A stretch of DNA of 64,000 nt, taken from Distichodus sexfasciatus (lineage: Eukaryota > Chordata > Actinopteri > Characiformes > Distichodontidae). Below, in pieces: positions 11,115 to 22,872 of this stretch (within the stretch, counting starts at the first letter, position 1; every line of letters starts with the position of its first letter). The notes under the pieces are model-generated. The model was not told the origin of the DNA, ran no database searches, and worked only from the letters and a program-made list of their open reading frames with translations. Location: assembly GCA_032718565.1 (NCBI GenBank), contig JAVGVS010000163.1:221501-285500 (forward strand), in the 5' to 3' direction. A program made the position numbers and the translations under genes.

Positions 11115-12620
11115 CCCAAAAGTATAGTCACTAACGCTATGTTAGTTACTAATGTACACTGTTAGTTGCTAACATTCACTATGTTAGTTGCTAACGTACA
11201 CTTTGTTAGTTGCTAACGTTCACTATGTTAGTTGCTAACGTTCACTATGTTAGTTGCTAACGTTCACTGTTAGTTGCTAACGTTCACTATGTTAGTTGTT
11301 AACGTTCACTATGTTAGTTGCTAATGTACACTGTTAGTTGCTAACGTTCACTATGTTAGTTCCTAATGTACACTGTTAGTTGCTAACGTTCACTATGTTA
11401 GTTGCTAACGTACACTATGTTAGTTGCTAACGTACACTTTGTTAGTTGCTAATGAACACTGTTAGTTGCTAATGAACACTGTTAGTTGCTAATGTACACT
11501 GTTAGTTGCTAATGTAAACTGTTAGTTGCTAACGTTCACTATGTTAGTTGCTAATGTGCACTGTTAGTTGTTAATGTACACTATGTTAGTTACTAATGAA
11601 CACTTTGTTAGTTGCTAATGTACACTGTTAGTTGCTAATGAACACTGTTAGTTGCTAACTAATGCACACTCTGTTAGTTGCCTACGTTCACTATGTTGGT
11701 TAACTAACGTTCACTATGTTAGTGCTAATGTTTACTATGTTAGTTGCTACGTTCACCATATTAGTTGCTAATGTTCACTATGTTAGTTTAACGCTAGCGT
11801 GCTCTGTTATTTATTCACTTCATGTTTAGTTGCTAATGTTCACTATGTTAGTTGCTAATGTTCACTATGTTAGTTGCTACGTGCTCTGTTAGTTGCTGAT
11901 TCATATGTTAGTTGCTAATGTACACTGTTAGTTGCTAATGCTTTTTACTCTGTTAAGTTTACTTCAACATTTCGCATATTGATTTTGCTAAACATTCACT
12001 ATGATAGTTGCTAGTTCTGTTATTAACTAGCAGTACTCTGGCTAGTTGCTAACGTTCACTCTGTTAGTTGCTAACGTTCACTATGTTAGTTGCTAACGTT
12101 CACTATGTTAGTTGCTAATGTTCACTCTGTTAGTTGCTAGCGTACGCTGTTAGTTGCTAGCGTGCTCTGTTAGTTGCTAGCGTTCACTATGTTAGTTGCT
12201 AATGTACACTATGTTAGTTGCTAATGTACTCTGTTGAATTTGCGTTCACCATATTAGTTGCTAATGTTCACTATGTTAGTTGCTAATGTTCACTATGTTA
12301 GTTGCTAGCGTGCTCTGTGTTAGTTGCTACGCGTTCACTATATTAGTTGCTAGCGTTCATTATGTTAGTTGCTAATGTTCACTATGATAATTCTGCTAAT
12401 GTTCACTATGTTAGTTGCTAATGTTCACTATGTTAGTTGCTAGCCTTACACTATGTTAGTTGCTAGCGTACACTATGTTAGTTGCTAACGTTCACTATGT
12501 TAGTTGCTAATAAATATTTCACTATGTTAGTTGCCTAACATATATATTAGTTATATCTTACTATTTAGTTGCTAACGTTTACTATGTTAGTTGATAATGT
12601 ACACTCTGTTAGTTGCTAAT
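11115..12620. repeat. 1.5-kb minisatellite, 20/22-bp unit
   Basis: The unit is GTTAGTTGCTAATGTTCACT with an optional AT, giving interleaved 22-bp and 20-bp versions (ttcactatgttagttgctaa and cactgttagttgctaatgta). Roughly 65-70 copies follow head to tail. Variants cluster (tgctaatgaacact; tgctagcgtgctctg; tgctaacgttcactat), which suggests unequal exchange. The left edge merges into gtgcgtttcccaaaagtatagt (11107-11128), which resembles the end of a fish MITE also seen once at about 414-475. It is non-coding, and stop codons are frequent in all frames. Confidence 0.95.
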
Positions 12621-14229
12621 TACAGGATCTCGGATCAGATGCTCCAAAAATGTTATCTTTAAGCAGCATTAGTATGAAAAGCCGCAAACCAGCGATGCAT
12701 AAATCGACTATTGGATGCACACGAAAAAAATATGAATCTTTTATTCTTGATGAGAAATGGTTGTTTTTTTCAGAACCATTTGAACACACTAATAAAAGTG
12801 CCCCGAAGTACCATTTAGATATTTGACCAGGAACAGACTTAATGAGTGTCTGGGAAACTGGCGATCCTACACCAGCAGAAACAATGGGTCTGAACGAGGA
12901 GGCAGTAATCAATACTCTGAAAAACCAACACACAAACATCAACAACACTGCAGTAATTGAATAATATATAAACTGCGGTGGGTTTTTTTGAGATTAGGAT
13001 TCTTTCTTTTGCCAATATTTGTTGTTATTAATCGCATTTCCGCTTTTACCCCCCCCCCCCCCCCCCCCCTTAGAGCGACTACAGTACCAATAATGGAGGC
13101 GACGAAGGGAGGAAAAGGGTGGTGCTTCCTAAACAACAGAAAAAGCCAGACAGCAGGGAGGACCGAGGAAGCAGGACTAAGGCCTGGCATTCCCTGGATT
13201 CAACCGCTGACCCTTTCCCTGTGGTGACACCGGCAAACACTTGTCTGCAGGGCTCAGTGCTAGCTCTTCAGATGACAGTCCTTTATATGGGCGCCCAGAT
13301 GGAACGGCTACAGCGCCAACCGATACATGCGTAAGACACACCAGCCATAACAGCCCCCGGCCGCACCGCAATCCATAGTAAGACCGTCTCTTGGGGGCTT
13401 GGGGCTTGGAGAAGGGAAAGGAAGGGAAGGGAGGAGGTGGGAGGGGGTCACCTTCATTCATTCATTCATTCATTCATCTTTTCACCCTCTTCACGTTGAG
13501 CTTTGAGGCTGTAAATATATCTCAGAGCTGCTTGTTGTACAAATTTCGGGGCTGTTTCGGTTTCCCAAAAACATTTTACAGGAGGAAAAGACTAGACTCA
13601 TACCATTTTCAAAAAAGTCCTGAGAAGATCTTGTAATTTACATCAGACAAAAGACATTTCATGACTGTCACACACCATGTCGAGGCAGCAAGGCGTCTAA
13701 CATGTCAAGAAGAAGAAGAAACGGTCTCAGTAAAGGTCTCTCCAAGATGGTGACACTTGGTAAACCCTGTGAACAAACAGCCACGCTTGCCATTGTCTCT
13801 ACTGGAATCCCTGCACCATGGCCAATTCCCTGCGTCTGTTTTCAAGCTTGTGACCTGTATGTGTGTGTGTGTGTGTGTGTGTCTGTGTGAGGCCACGCTG
13901 GAGGTCCAGACAGACGCAACACACGGCGTCTAGTCAGCCCCTGCCTTAGTCCACAGCACCCCCTAGCTCTCTCCACATTTAGCTTTAGTTTCCATCAGTA
14001 TCTCCTTTCTGCGTTAAAACAATTCAGGAGTTATTTCCGTGATTGCAGTAAATGGTATACGTTTGAAAGTGTATGGAAGTAGATTGATGCAGAAGCCACT
14101 AGTGATACTCAAAACTAGACTTAGACTAGACTCCAACTTAAGTGTAGACAGCTAAGCAACTGGAAAGATCTGCATCTAAATTCTAGCTGCAAAAACACTA
14201 GTGAAAGCCAGAATTAATCCAGAATGTCA

Positions 14230-14540
14230 GGGCCAATTTCCCAGCCGAGGATTAAGCCTAGTCCTAGACTAGTTCTGAGTTTGAATGGTAAATCTCCATC
14301 GGTAGTACAACTTAGTCTAAGACTAGGCTTAATCTATGAGCAAGAAACCAGCCCTCAGGGCCAATTTCCCAGTCGAGGATTAAGCCTAGTCTAGACTAGT
14401 TCTGAGTTTGAATGGCAAATCTCCACGGGTAGTACAGCTTAGTCTAAGACTGGGCTTAATCTCTAAACTGAAACCAGCCTCAGGCCAGTTTGATCGAGGT
14501 CAAGCCTCTGGGCTTTAGTTCTGAGTTTGAATGGCAAAAA
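14230..14540. mobile_element. Palindromic MITE in a 2.5-unit head-to-tail array
   Basis: Each unit of about 125-128 bp starts gggccaatttcccag..gagg, then attaagcctagtctagacta, and ends with the inverted equivalent (cttagtctaagactaggctt) and gaaaccagccctca. Units start at 14230, 14358 and about 14483; the third is truncated. Single or partial copies of this family lie at about 26847-26993, 27176-27297, 35765-35875, 42970-43090 and 43110-43160. Confidence 0.8.
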
Positions 14541-16484
14541 CCAGTACAGCTACAGTGTGACAGGATATTCACTATACTGTTGAGTCAAAGTTTATCTGAA
14601 ATATTTTGCATAATCCACGCAACTGACAGTAAACCAGTTTTAAAAAGTGTGTAACATTTAAGTATAACGTAAATTATTCTTAAAATCTTCAACCTGATAT
14701 TCATGTGATCAAGACATTTATCAAGGCGTTTACTAGTTGAACCCTCATATTGGCTGCTCAAATTTTAGTTGTAAATTTTTGTTTCTTGGTTCTATCCCTA
14801 AATGTTTTCGTTTAGCATCTGTTTGATATTAACGCTGCCTTCACCTTTTCTCTACATATTTTTTGTGAAATTAATGTTCCTGTGATCTAAGAAGCTACTA
14901 TTGGTCCGTAAGCAACAGCAACACATCAAACTGCCGTTAGATTAAGACGTTTTTAAAATAATTGCTTTCCTTAGACTTTGTAGTACTTTTAAAACCACGC
15001 ACAAATGAGGATCAACTCCGGCGTAGCTAATGGCAATCTTTACCTTGCTGTGGAAGTGATTTGACTGTTAGTGTATCAGCTATCCTTATACAAATTGAAG
15101 AATAAATCTAAAGTAAGAAAAAGCACTGACAAGAAACATTTCGGCTTCGTGAATCTTAAGAACAAGCGGCTAGAAGTTGAGTGAGCGAAGCTCAATCTTA
15201 TTTTCAATCGAACAACCTTTCCAGCACTGTCTGCGAGCCTTTTCCCTCTAACGGCATAGCAGTGGCCTCTCATCCAGCGGTAGAATCTTAGGCCAGCCTT
15301 GGAAAAACATTTGGACTAAGAACGGACGGGATATCTGTCAGAAGGTGATTCCCACCGAGTCCTCCTGCCCAGATCGGGTTTCATCCGGCCGGACACATGA
15401 AGAGCCCAATCCACATGCACAGGCTTAGTCTTCCTTGACCGGCTCCCCGTCATTCGCGTGGCCCTTTTAGCCCTGAAAGCAGGGAGCAGCAACCTTTCCT
15501 TTCAGACAATGGGGAGAGGTCGGTTTCCTGAGTTGCCTATCCAGCTCCCTGTAAATGTTTTAGTCGCAACATTTCACGTCACATTGTGTCAAAGCTGCCG
15601 TGCTCCCCAAACATTTCGGATTCGTTGCTCGAGGGATTATCGAACCCTCTGCCGCTATTGTTTAGCAGCTCTCTCTTTTACTGGGTCGTTTCTTTGGGCT
15701 CTAGCCCCCGAGGCCACTAAAGGGCAATGTGTGGGGAGGTGATCAGCTCCCCCCCCCCCTCCCAAAACAGGGGAGGAAGGGGGGGTGGAGGGGGTGGAGG
15801 TTGTTGTTGTGCACGGCTGTAAATCTTGATGTCACCGACGGGGAGGCCGTCGCGAAACCATTACCATAAATCTGACAAACGTTAATTTGATGGGAGGCTA
15901 TATCTGTCTGGACTTAGGCGGTCTGAAGCGGTCTTTTGAGAGATTCTCACGGCAGGCTGTTTGGTAACCATCTGGATATGGCAACGAGAGCGACTCGGCT
16001 CGTCGGCCGAGCAAAGCGGCCCACTTCCATTGCCACTGTGAAGGGTAATGTTCCCTTTTCGCCGTTATCCTGTCTGGTAGAATTTTTATCCACTTCTGTG
16101 CTGAATATGAACATCGCTCGATTTCGGTTTTGCCAAGTTGTTTCGGTGTTGGAGGTAGTAACAAAAAATAACCCAACACCTAGTACTTTTTAAGTGGCTT
16201 ACCAGTAACAAAGCTGCTTTAAAACACTTTCAGCAACCTGAAATGGTGGTGTTGTGTTACAAAAGCTACGTTGTTACAAAACAAACTATTATTGGTGTTA
16301 GACGCTGGCAGATGAGGTAACTGATAAGCTACCATGCTCATTGCATCACAGTGCGTTCTTGGCAGCTGCGAGATGGAGTCTGAGAAAGTCCCCGTGGCTG
16401 TGAACTCGCATGTATGTAGTTAGCTACTAACTACAAATAAACAGTGGTTGTAGCTTAGCTACTTTTCATCAGAGACTCATCTAC

Positions 16485-16655
16485 CAATCGAGAGGTCATC
16501 GGTTCAAATCCAGCTCTGTCCTACCACCGACGACCATACCATTGAGCTCCCTCGACCGGGCTGACCCCAAGTTGTTCCAGGAAAAGGCTCCCTGTAATTG
16601 TTGCCTCTGGATAAGAGCGTCTACTAAAAACGGTGTAAAAGTAAATACCAGGTGA
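16485..16655 (+). mobile_element. V-SINE copy, plus orientation
   Basis: It has a tRNA-like B-box (ggttcaaatccagc), a middle part including ccccaagttgttccaggaaa, and the conserved 3' segment GGATAAGAGCGTCTACTAAA followed by acggtgtaaaagtaaat. The order and orientation fit a near-complete V-SINE with a degenerate head. Confidence 0.7.
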
Positions 16656-17714
16656 AAGGGTGCCTGCAGGGTCGCGCTGGCGTGCCAAAGACGAACCGGA
16701 TATCTGACGGGCCGTGGGGCTTGGTGAAGGGGGCTGGAAAGTGTCACTCTAAAGCAAATGAGCACTTTCCAGAAAGGTTTCGAAGCGAGCCAATCGGAAG
16801 CAGGTCCAAAAGAAACTAGCAACTCCACCGAAGCTCCTGGGGGTCAGTTTATCATGCGAGTTCCCTTTCCTAAACAGCTTTCTCTCTGGTAAACTTCTTA
16901 CGTTCTCTACAGCCTCCAGCTATGGCTAGGCCACAGTGGTTGGTTAGCGATCTTTGAACCGCGGCTTTTCCTCCTGGCCTCTTTCTCACACAAGCGTTAG
17001 GCAGAATCTGGCTTTTTTGCATAATTGGCCGGAAAAAGCGATGACAGAAGAAATATGAAGACGCTTTAAGAGATGAGAGAGCGACCTTCTTCGCCTTGTC
17101 TGTTTCGAAAGAAAGAGTAAACATTTATCCGTCTGAAGTCGATCCCGGAACCAATGTTAATTCATCACAAACAATGTACATGCGTTAACATTGACACAAA
17201 GGGCTGTACTGACATATTTTTGCAGCTTTCCAGCTTTTTTAGTCAAGCTGATCCGCAGCATGGACTAAAATGGTTCTTTCAGACGGTATTTTAGTTTGAC
17301 AATATATCTGAGATGAATGGCTTATTAATAAGCGCTTTTCCGCACAGCAAGTGTGGGGAAAAATTCCTTTCATAAATACATTACTTATATACATATGAGA
17401 GACAAAAAGCCCGGGCCCTCCGTGAACAGCCAAATCTCTGTTTTTATACATTTATTAAGAACCAAAGCAAGGTGGGTTGACCGGCAGAATCTCAGCCTTT
17501 TCACATGTTTACATGGGTTTTCCACCCATGTGCAAAGCAACTAAATACGATCGTGGGGCTAATAAAAATTTGGACATTTAAGCTTTTGGACAATTAGGAT
17601 TTTAATTTTTGCCTTGAAATCGCCTCCCAAATACTTCAGCTCTTTACTCAGTTGCGTAACTTTTCGTTGCTAATTTTAAAACGGGTTTCTAGCTACTAAC
17701 ATTAAATTTCCCTT

Positions 17715-17900
17715 TATATTCAAGATTCAAGATCCTTTATTTGTCGCATGCGGGTAAAACACGCTGTGAAACGTATCCTCTTTCTTTAGACAAGCTAAAA
17801 GATAAAAAATATGGAACAAAATAATGTTGCGTCATTATACAGATAAACGTATTTACAGATTACAGCTCGGGGAGCGATAAGCGAAATAGGATTTGACACA
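17715..17900 (-). mobile_element. LINE 3'-end-like fragment
   Basis: The words ttcaagattcaagatccttt and atttgtcgcatgcgg are the reverse-strand end of a very common fish LINE-like repeat. There is no open reading frame and the copy is short. The family name is uncertain. Confidence 0.45.
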
Positions 17901-19589
17901 ATTAATACAATTTAAAACAGATTTAGATGATAAACACAATAACAAGTATTTGGAAGTTTCTTTTTCTTTTTATTAGGCAAGCCCTGTCTTTCCCGCCTGT
18001 CCTCGCCCAGCCTGAGTAAAAAGAATAACAAAGCCAATATCACAGCCTCCAGGAACACATTGTCTTGTAAATAAATAGGATAAATCAGATATTTTGTCAA
18101 GTCTAATCTAATAAAGACTGGATAGCCACCCCGGCTATATTAAAATTAACTTCAAAAGGAAGCGGCAAAGTCGAGCCGGAGTCAGCCGGCGGACGGAAAA
18201 CTCGAGGTCGGCTCGGGCTGTAAAGCCGGATCGAGGCGGCGGGTTTTGAGTGGCACAGGCGCTGACATTTCAACCCCTTTACCCAACAACACAAGGGCTC
18301 GCTTATTTCCTCGCCAGCGCTTTCAGCAGCGAATCGGCGTCATTAAAATGAACAATTAGGCGCTCTCTCTTCGTAACCCTTTTACTGCATCTTTACAAAA
18401 ATATTGGTGACCAAACAGTCAATTAAGGCAAAAATACGTATGAATTTGATAATAATAGCGGCCTTTCCTCAAAAAAAAGGCAAAATTTGAAGCGTTATCA
18501 GATGTGGCTATATCAATCTTAAGCGGTTATAAATCCGACGTCTTTAGCATTATTGGCGTAACCCTTTGGAGAGCTGCAGACCACTGAGCCTTCACACACT
18601 CTCAGCGCTTGTGAACTGATCTAGTGAGAACTTATTACGCACCGAAAACAAATCCTCACCGTTCTCAAACCATCACTGTTTTTTTGGAACGCAAACCCGC
18701 GTGCTGCCTAATGGGGCATGGCCTGTAACACTAGATATTTTTCCTGCAGATCTCAGTTTGAACCAGCTTCTCAAGTGCCAAAACTAACATGTTTTGACCT
18801 TATTTTTGAAAGCGGCTGGGTGGGGCAGTGATGAGAACTCCCGGCTCTTGAGAGTGTTCTTCGCGCGCGTGGCGATTTGATTCGATTACGATCAGCGATC
18901 CGATGCGATACGATATCTCGATGCATCACGATGCATGCCATCAATTTTTCTACATCACTTCGTGCAGGCGATCGGGCATGAAGAAAAAGATTTTAAGCGC
19001 TTTCACTGAGTGAAACTGAATTGCATGTCACGGACCAGCGGACCACTAGGAGGCAGCGGGCCAGTTGAAAACCCCTAATCGATTATGGTCTGCCATCATC
19101 CGCTCACCTTGTGATATCATTTGATTATCTGGTAAATTTCAACACCCTAGATTTTTACCACAAAGACTTCAAGCAAAAAAGCAAATCGGTTGAGATTACA
19201 TAGGTTAGAATACATTTTTAAGATATGATATTATATATTACAAATTTCCCAATAATTGCTGCTTTGCTGTACCATAGTGCTTTTAAAAATAGATTTATTT
19301 ATTAGATTAGATTTAAATTTGTTCCATATAAAATGACAACAAAATATGGTAGCAGAAGTGCAAATATTAGTAGTTCAAAAAAAAAAAAAAAATAGTACTT
19401 AATAATATTTAAATTACATGTTGATTTTATTTATTTTTAACTCTTTTCATTTAGTCCTTTCCAAAGACTGTATTGTAACTTTCTGTCAAATGCATTTGCT
19501 TATTTTAATTCTGATAAAGCATAATGTAATGTAAAAAAAAAAGTGAACATATTTTAAACACATGAAATGTAACTGGGTTATTTACAGGA

Positions 19590-19665
19590 TATATTTTTTA
19601 TATATATCTTACAACATATCATATATATATATATATATATATGATATGTATATATATAATGTATA
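19590..19665. repeat. (AT)n microsatellite
   Basis: A run of at least 11 AT dinucleotides (19621-19642) is flanked by further tatata and gatatg words. It is a simple repeat that can fold back on itself. Confidence 0.9.
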
Positions 19666-20851
19666 ATGTTTATATTATGTGTTATATGTTATATTATATT
19701 TGGTTTCTGGAAGGATGGGATTCCTGCAGTTAGATTCAGAGAGAGGTCAGTGGGCCTCACTGGAACACCAGTTCCACGATGTGGGAAGCGTGCCAACATA
19801 CACAATATCTGCATTGAGGCAGCACAGTGGTGTTGTGGAAAGGTTTTAGGGAACTCATTTAACATCATATTAATCCAATATGCTTTTATTCACGATATTC
19901 ACGATTAATGCAGTATTAGTGCAGGGCTGCAGTGAAATCTGAGATTACAAATTAAAAGGTGATTTAACAAAACACAAACAAAACCACCTGGCACCGCCCT
20001 GAAATGCCAAAATACAGATTGCAGAACACAAACCAGGAACACAGGAGCACAAAGTGGGAACAAACACTTTGGCCTACACAGTACTGGACCACAAACTAGA
20101 CTGAGCCAGGCTAAGGAGAAGCCAACTTCTCTCACGTGGTTGACCTTGCTGTTAAATCGGTGAATTATGTTAATTGGTCTCTCCAGGATTTACGTGGGCT
20201 TTTTTGAGATTATTCATGGCTAAAATGTCTGATTTTGTGGCAGTTTTTCTAAAAAAAATGTGCTGAAAGTTGCAGTGTTTTAGGTGTTTCGTTGCAGAAA
20301 GTTGCAGGAACAAGTCAGCGTTTAGGAAAAGAAGGTGCTAATATTTTCCCCCTTGATAATTAGTTGTTAACAGTTAATTAACATGAAGAGAATGAAGCCA
20401 CCACGCACCCTGCGGTGTGTTGGCGCCCACCCAGGGTTGGCTTTACCTCAAAATGGGCTCAGTCCTGGGACCTCGATAGGGATAGAGGTTCAGATAATGA
20501 CCGACTGACTGTTGAGCAAAAGCCACTATTATTTGTGTTAACCTTTAACCATTGTTATTTTTCAAGGCGAATCTGAGGCGTTTTTTCCTACATCTTCTTA
20601 ACGTAACTAGGAGGTGAGTTCACTGACATGCGGCTCAGCGCTTTGCGGGAAACGACAATGATTGGTCAAAATTGGAAAAAGTTGCGATGAATTAGTCAAG
20701 GCCTGCACTGTCGCGATGCATTAATTGGGGATTAGCTAGAATTTGTGTTAATAGTTCGCGATCAGAACATTGCGAAGGGTCTGGTTAATGTTACGTTGCT
20801 TGAATTAATTATAAACTCACATCAGGAACGAGTTTTTCACAAGAAAAATAG

Positions 20852-20996
20852 TAGTACAGTTCTCTTTACTAGAGATGCCCCTTGTGGCCAAAGTAGGGAA
20901 TTACAAGCGTAATGATGGTGCCTTCTTGTGCAAAAATTTAGAATTGTAAAGAAGGTGGGGAAAAGAGGGGTTACAGTTGGCTATTATCAGACTAAC
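20852..20996 (+). repeat. Dispersed repeat of about 140 bp, copy 1
   Basis: It shares agagatgccccttgtggcca, ggaattaca.gc, a g.gcc.tcttgtg core and ggggttacagttgg with 22710-22872. The family was not recognised. Neither copy has obvious terminal inverted repeats or a tail. Confidence 0.7.
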
Positions 20997-21084
20997 ACTA
21001 CATCACATCTTCTAAGAGAATGTGCCATCCATCTACCATCCGTAGTAGATATGAAATGTATGCTCATTTGTGGACCGGTTACAT

Positions 21085-21949
21085 CAGAGTATCCGCGGAT
21101 CCTTAAAAAGTCTGAAATTAGATTTTCCAAAATTAAGGCCTTAAATATCTTTAAAAATGACTAGTAATCCTTAAATCCGGAGTTCAAAGGTCTTAAATTA
21201 CCACAGACCCAGTAAACAAGATTGCTATATTTTTTTCTGGTAATCTCTAAAGAATTTGGCGAATTTCTAATTGGTGTTTTGTATTTTTGCGTATGAGATC
21301 GGGCAATGGAACCCCAACATTCTGGTTGTCGTGTGGGAGGAGGGCTTTTTCAGGTACGCACATTAGCAGTTTGTTGCTAGTGGCCGCGTCAGTCATGGAG
21401 AAGTGCAAATTTAACGTTAACTGGATGGAAAATCCCACATTTGCAACATGGTTAAAACCAGTTCCAGTCAGTAGCGATGAGGCCCGCTGTATGCTGTGCA
21501 AAGCTTTTTTAAACTTGCTTCAGTGGGAGTTAAAGCTGTTGAGTCGCCTCTCTGCACAGCATGTGTGTGAATTAGAAGCAGTGGAAAGCCAGGCTGGGGA
21601 CAAAGACTGAAGAACTCAGATCTATGCCATAATTGTGGAAGTTGTAGCACAGTTCACTTGCATATTCAGTTTACACATTCGTGTAATTGGAATTTACTTA
21701 TTTTATTCCCTGTATTCAGTTCACAGAACTTGTTAGTACTGTAATGTTTTGGTTGTGAAATACATGCACTTTCATGCTCTGTAGAGCAGTTATTTTTCAG
21801 CGCTTTCAGTTCCAATAAGTGTTTGGACAGAACCATTTGTAAGGCGGTCACATGCTCTTTGCCATTTTGTGAATGTAGGGTCTTAAATTTGATCAGAGTG
21901 GCCTTAAAAAAGTCTTAAATTTGGCTTCCTTAAACCTGCAGATACCCTG
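21085..21949 (+). mobile_element. Decayed 865-bp DNA transposon with a broken zinc-finger-like coding fragment
   Basis: The ends are inverted: the left starts CAGAGTATCCGCGGATCCTT and the right is the complement of CAGGGTATCTGCAGGTTTAA. Subterminal stretches repeat cttaaatt words on both sides, typical of a widespread fish hAT-like family. Inside, from an ATG at 21395, the frame reads MEKCKFNVNWMENPTFATWL and later EARCMLCKAF, resembling the KCKF..W / EARC..C modules of transposon-derived proteins. It then shifts frame into FKLASVGVKAVES, so the coding part is a pseudogene. No clear 8-bp target duplication remains. Confidence 0.65.
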
Positions 21950-22709
21950 TTTCATTAGAGAGAGAGAGAGAGCGGCTTCCAACATTTTCAGACGCGTCAT
22001 CTGTAATCTTGTGATTAATATACTTACCTCAGTAACATAGCTAACAGGTGTCAGTATAAAAAGTAAAAAAGTAAATAAGCGTTCATTATTACGTCATTCT
22101 CCAGTCTACATTCTGATTTAGTACCATGCAGGTGTCTGAGTTTAACAGTCCTAAAGTTAGGCTTGACTCACACTCAGACAAATCAGAGCTGAAACAGGCT
22201 GAGTGTTTGTGTATAGCAGCTTTCATGTTTGGCCGGTTTAGAGATCTGTGAAATGTACCACTTTGACAGTAGAGTAAGTGTCGGACTTTAAAAAAAAGCC
22301 TGGGACAAGTCCAGAACTGTGCTGTCACCGACTAGACACAGTAGCGATGAGAGTTTAATCATTAAACTTTATATAGGAAACGACATGGAGTCATTACTTC
22401 AGACTTTTGGGAAGAGATATGAAAGTTCAGTAATGACAGGAGGGATGAGCAACTTATTTCAAAGCGATGTCATGCGTGAGAGATGAAACAGGAAACCGTA
22501 AACTCATGGGTCATAAGTAGTTATTGTTATTGCCAGAGTGGTGGTAGGACACTCAACTACGGACCAAAAAAGTTTGGTTCAAATCCAGCTCCTATCTTCC
22601 AAAAATACCACCACCGGTCCCCCGAGTAAGGCCCAAGTTGCTCCCAAATGTGTGAATATGTTTTATTGTTTTTTCTGATTTGTTCAGGCCAAAAATATTC
22701 CTAGTTGTG

Positions 22710-22872
22710 ATGTAATACCACAGTTCTCCTTGACAGAGATGCCCCTTGTGGCCAAACTGGGGAATTACACGCTTAACGATGACGCCCTCTTGTGGCAAAA
22801 ATAGGACGTTCAATTGTTTTGAATTGGACAAAAAAGGTGGGGAGAGAGGGTTACAGTTGGGACTAAAACTAC
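22710..22872 (+). repeat. Dispersed repeat of about 140 bp, copy 2
   Basis: This is the partner of the copy at 20852-20996, in the same orientation about 1.9 kb away, with small indels (for example an extra ttcaattgttttgaattgga). It is most likely an interspersed element of unknown class or an old local duplication. Confidence 0.7.

Larger units (their letters stand above)
12621..18100. other. Probable arl15 intron 1, middle part
   Basis: No exon was recognised. Contents include a C21 run (13049-13069), a (CATT)n run (about 13453-13477), a (GT)n run (13859-13882), a tandem palindromic MITE (14230-14540, listed), a V-SINE copy (about 16485-16655) and a LINE-like 3' fragment (about 17715-17800, ttcaagatcctttatttgtc). 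Repeat-poor GC-balanced blocks occur at about 13070-13400, 15420-15720, 15850-16150 and 16870-17130. They are candidate regulatory DNA by appearance only. Confidence 0.45.

Noticed and set aside
11115..12620. CRISPR-like regular repeats
   Set aside because: Units are adjacent with no unique spacers, lengths vary between 20 and 22 bp, and the context is a vertebrate genome; it is a minisatellite.
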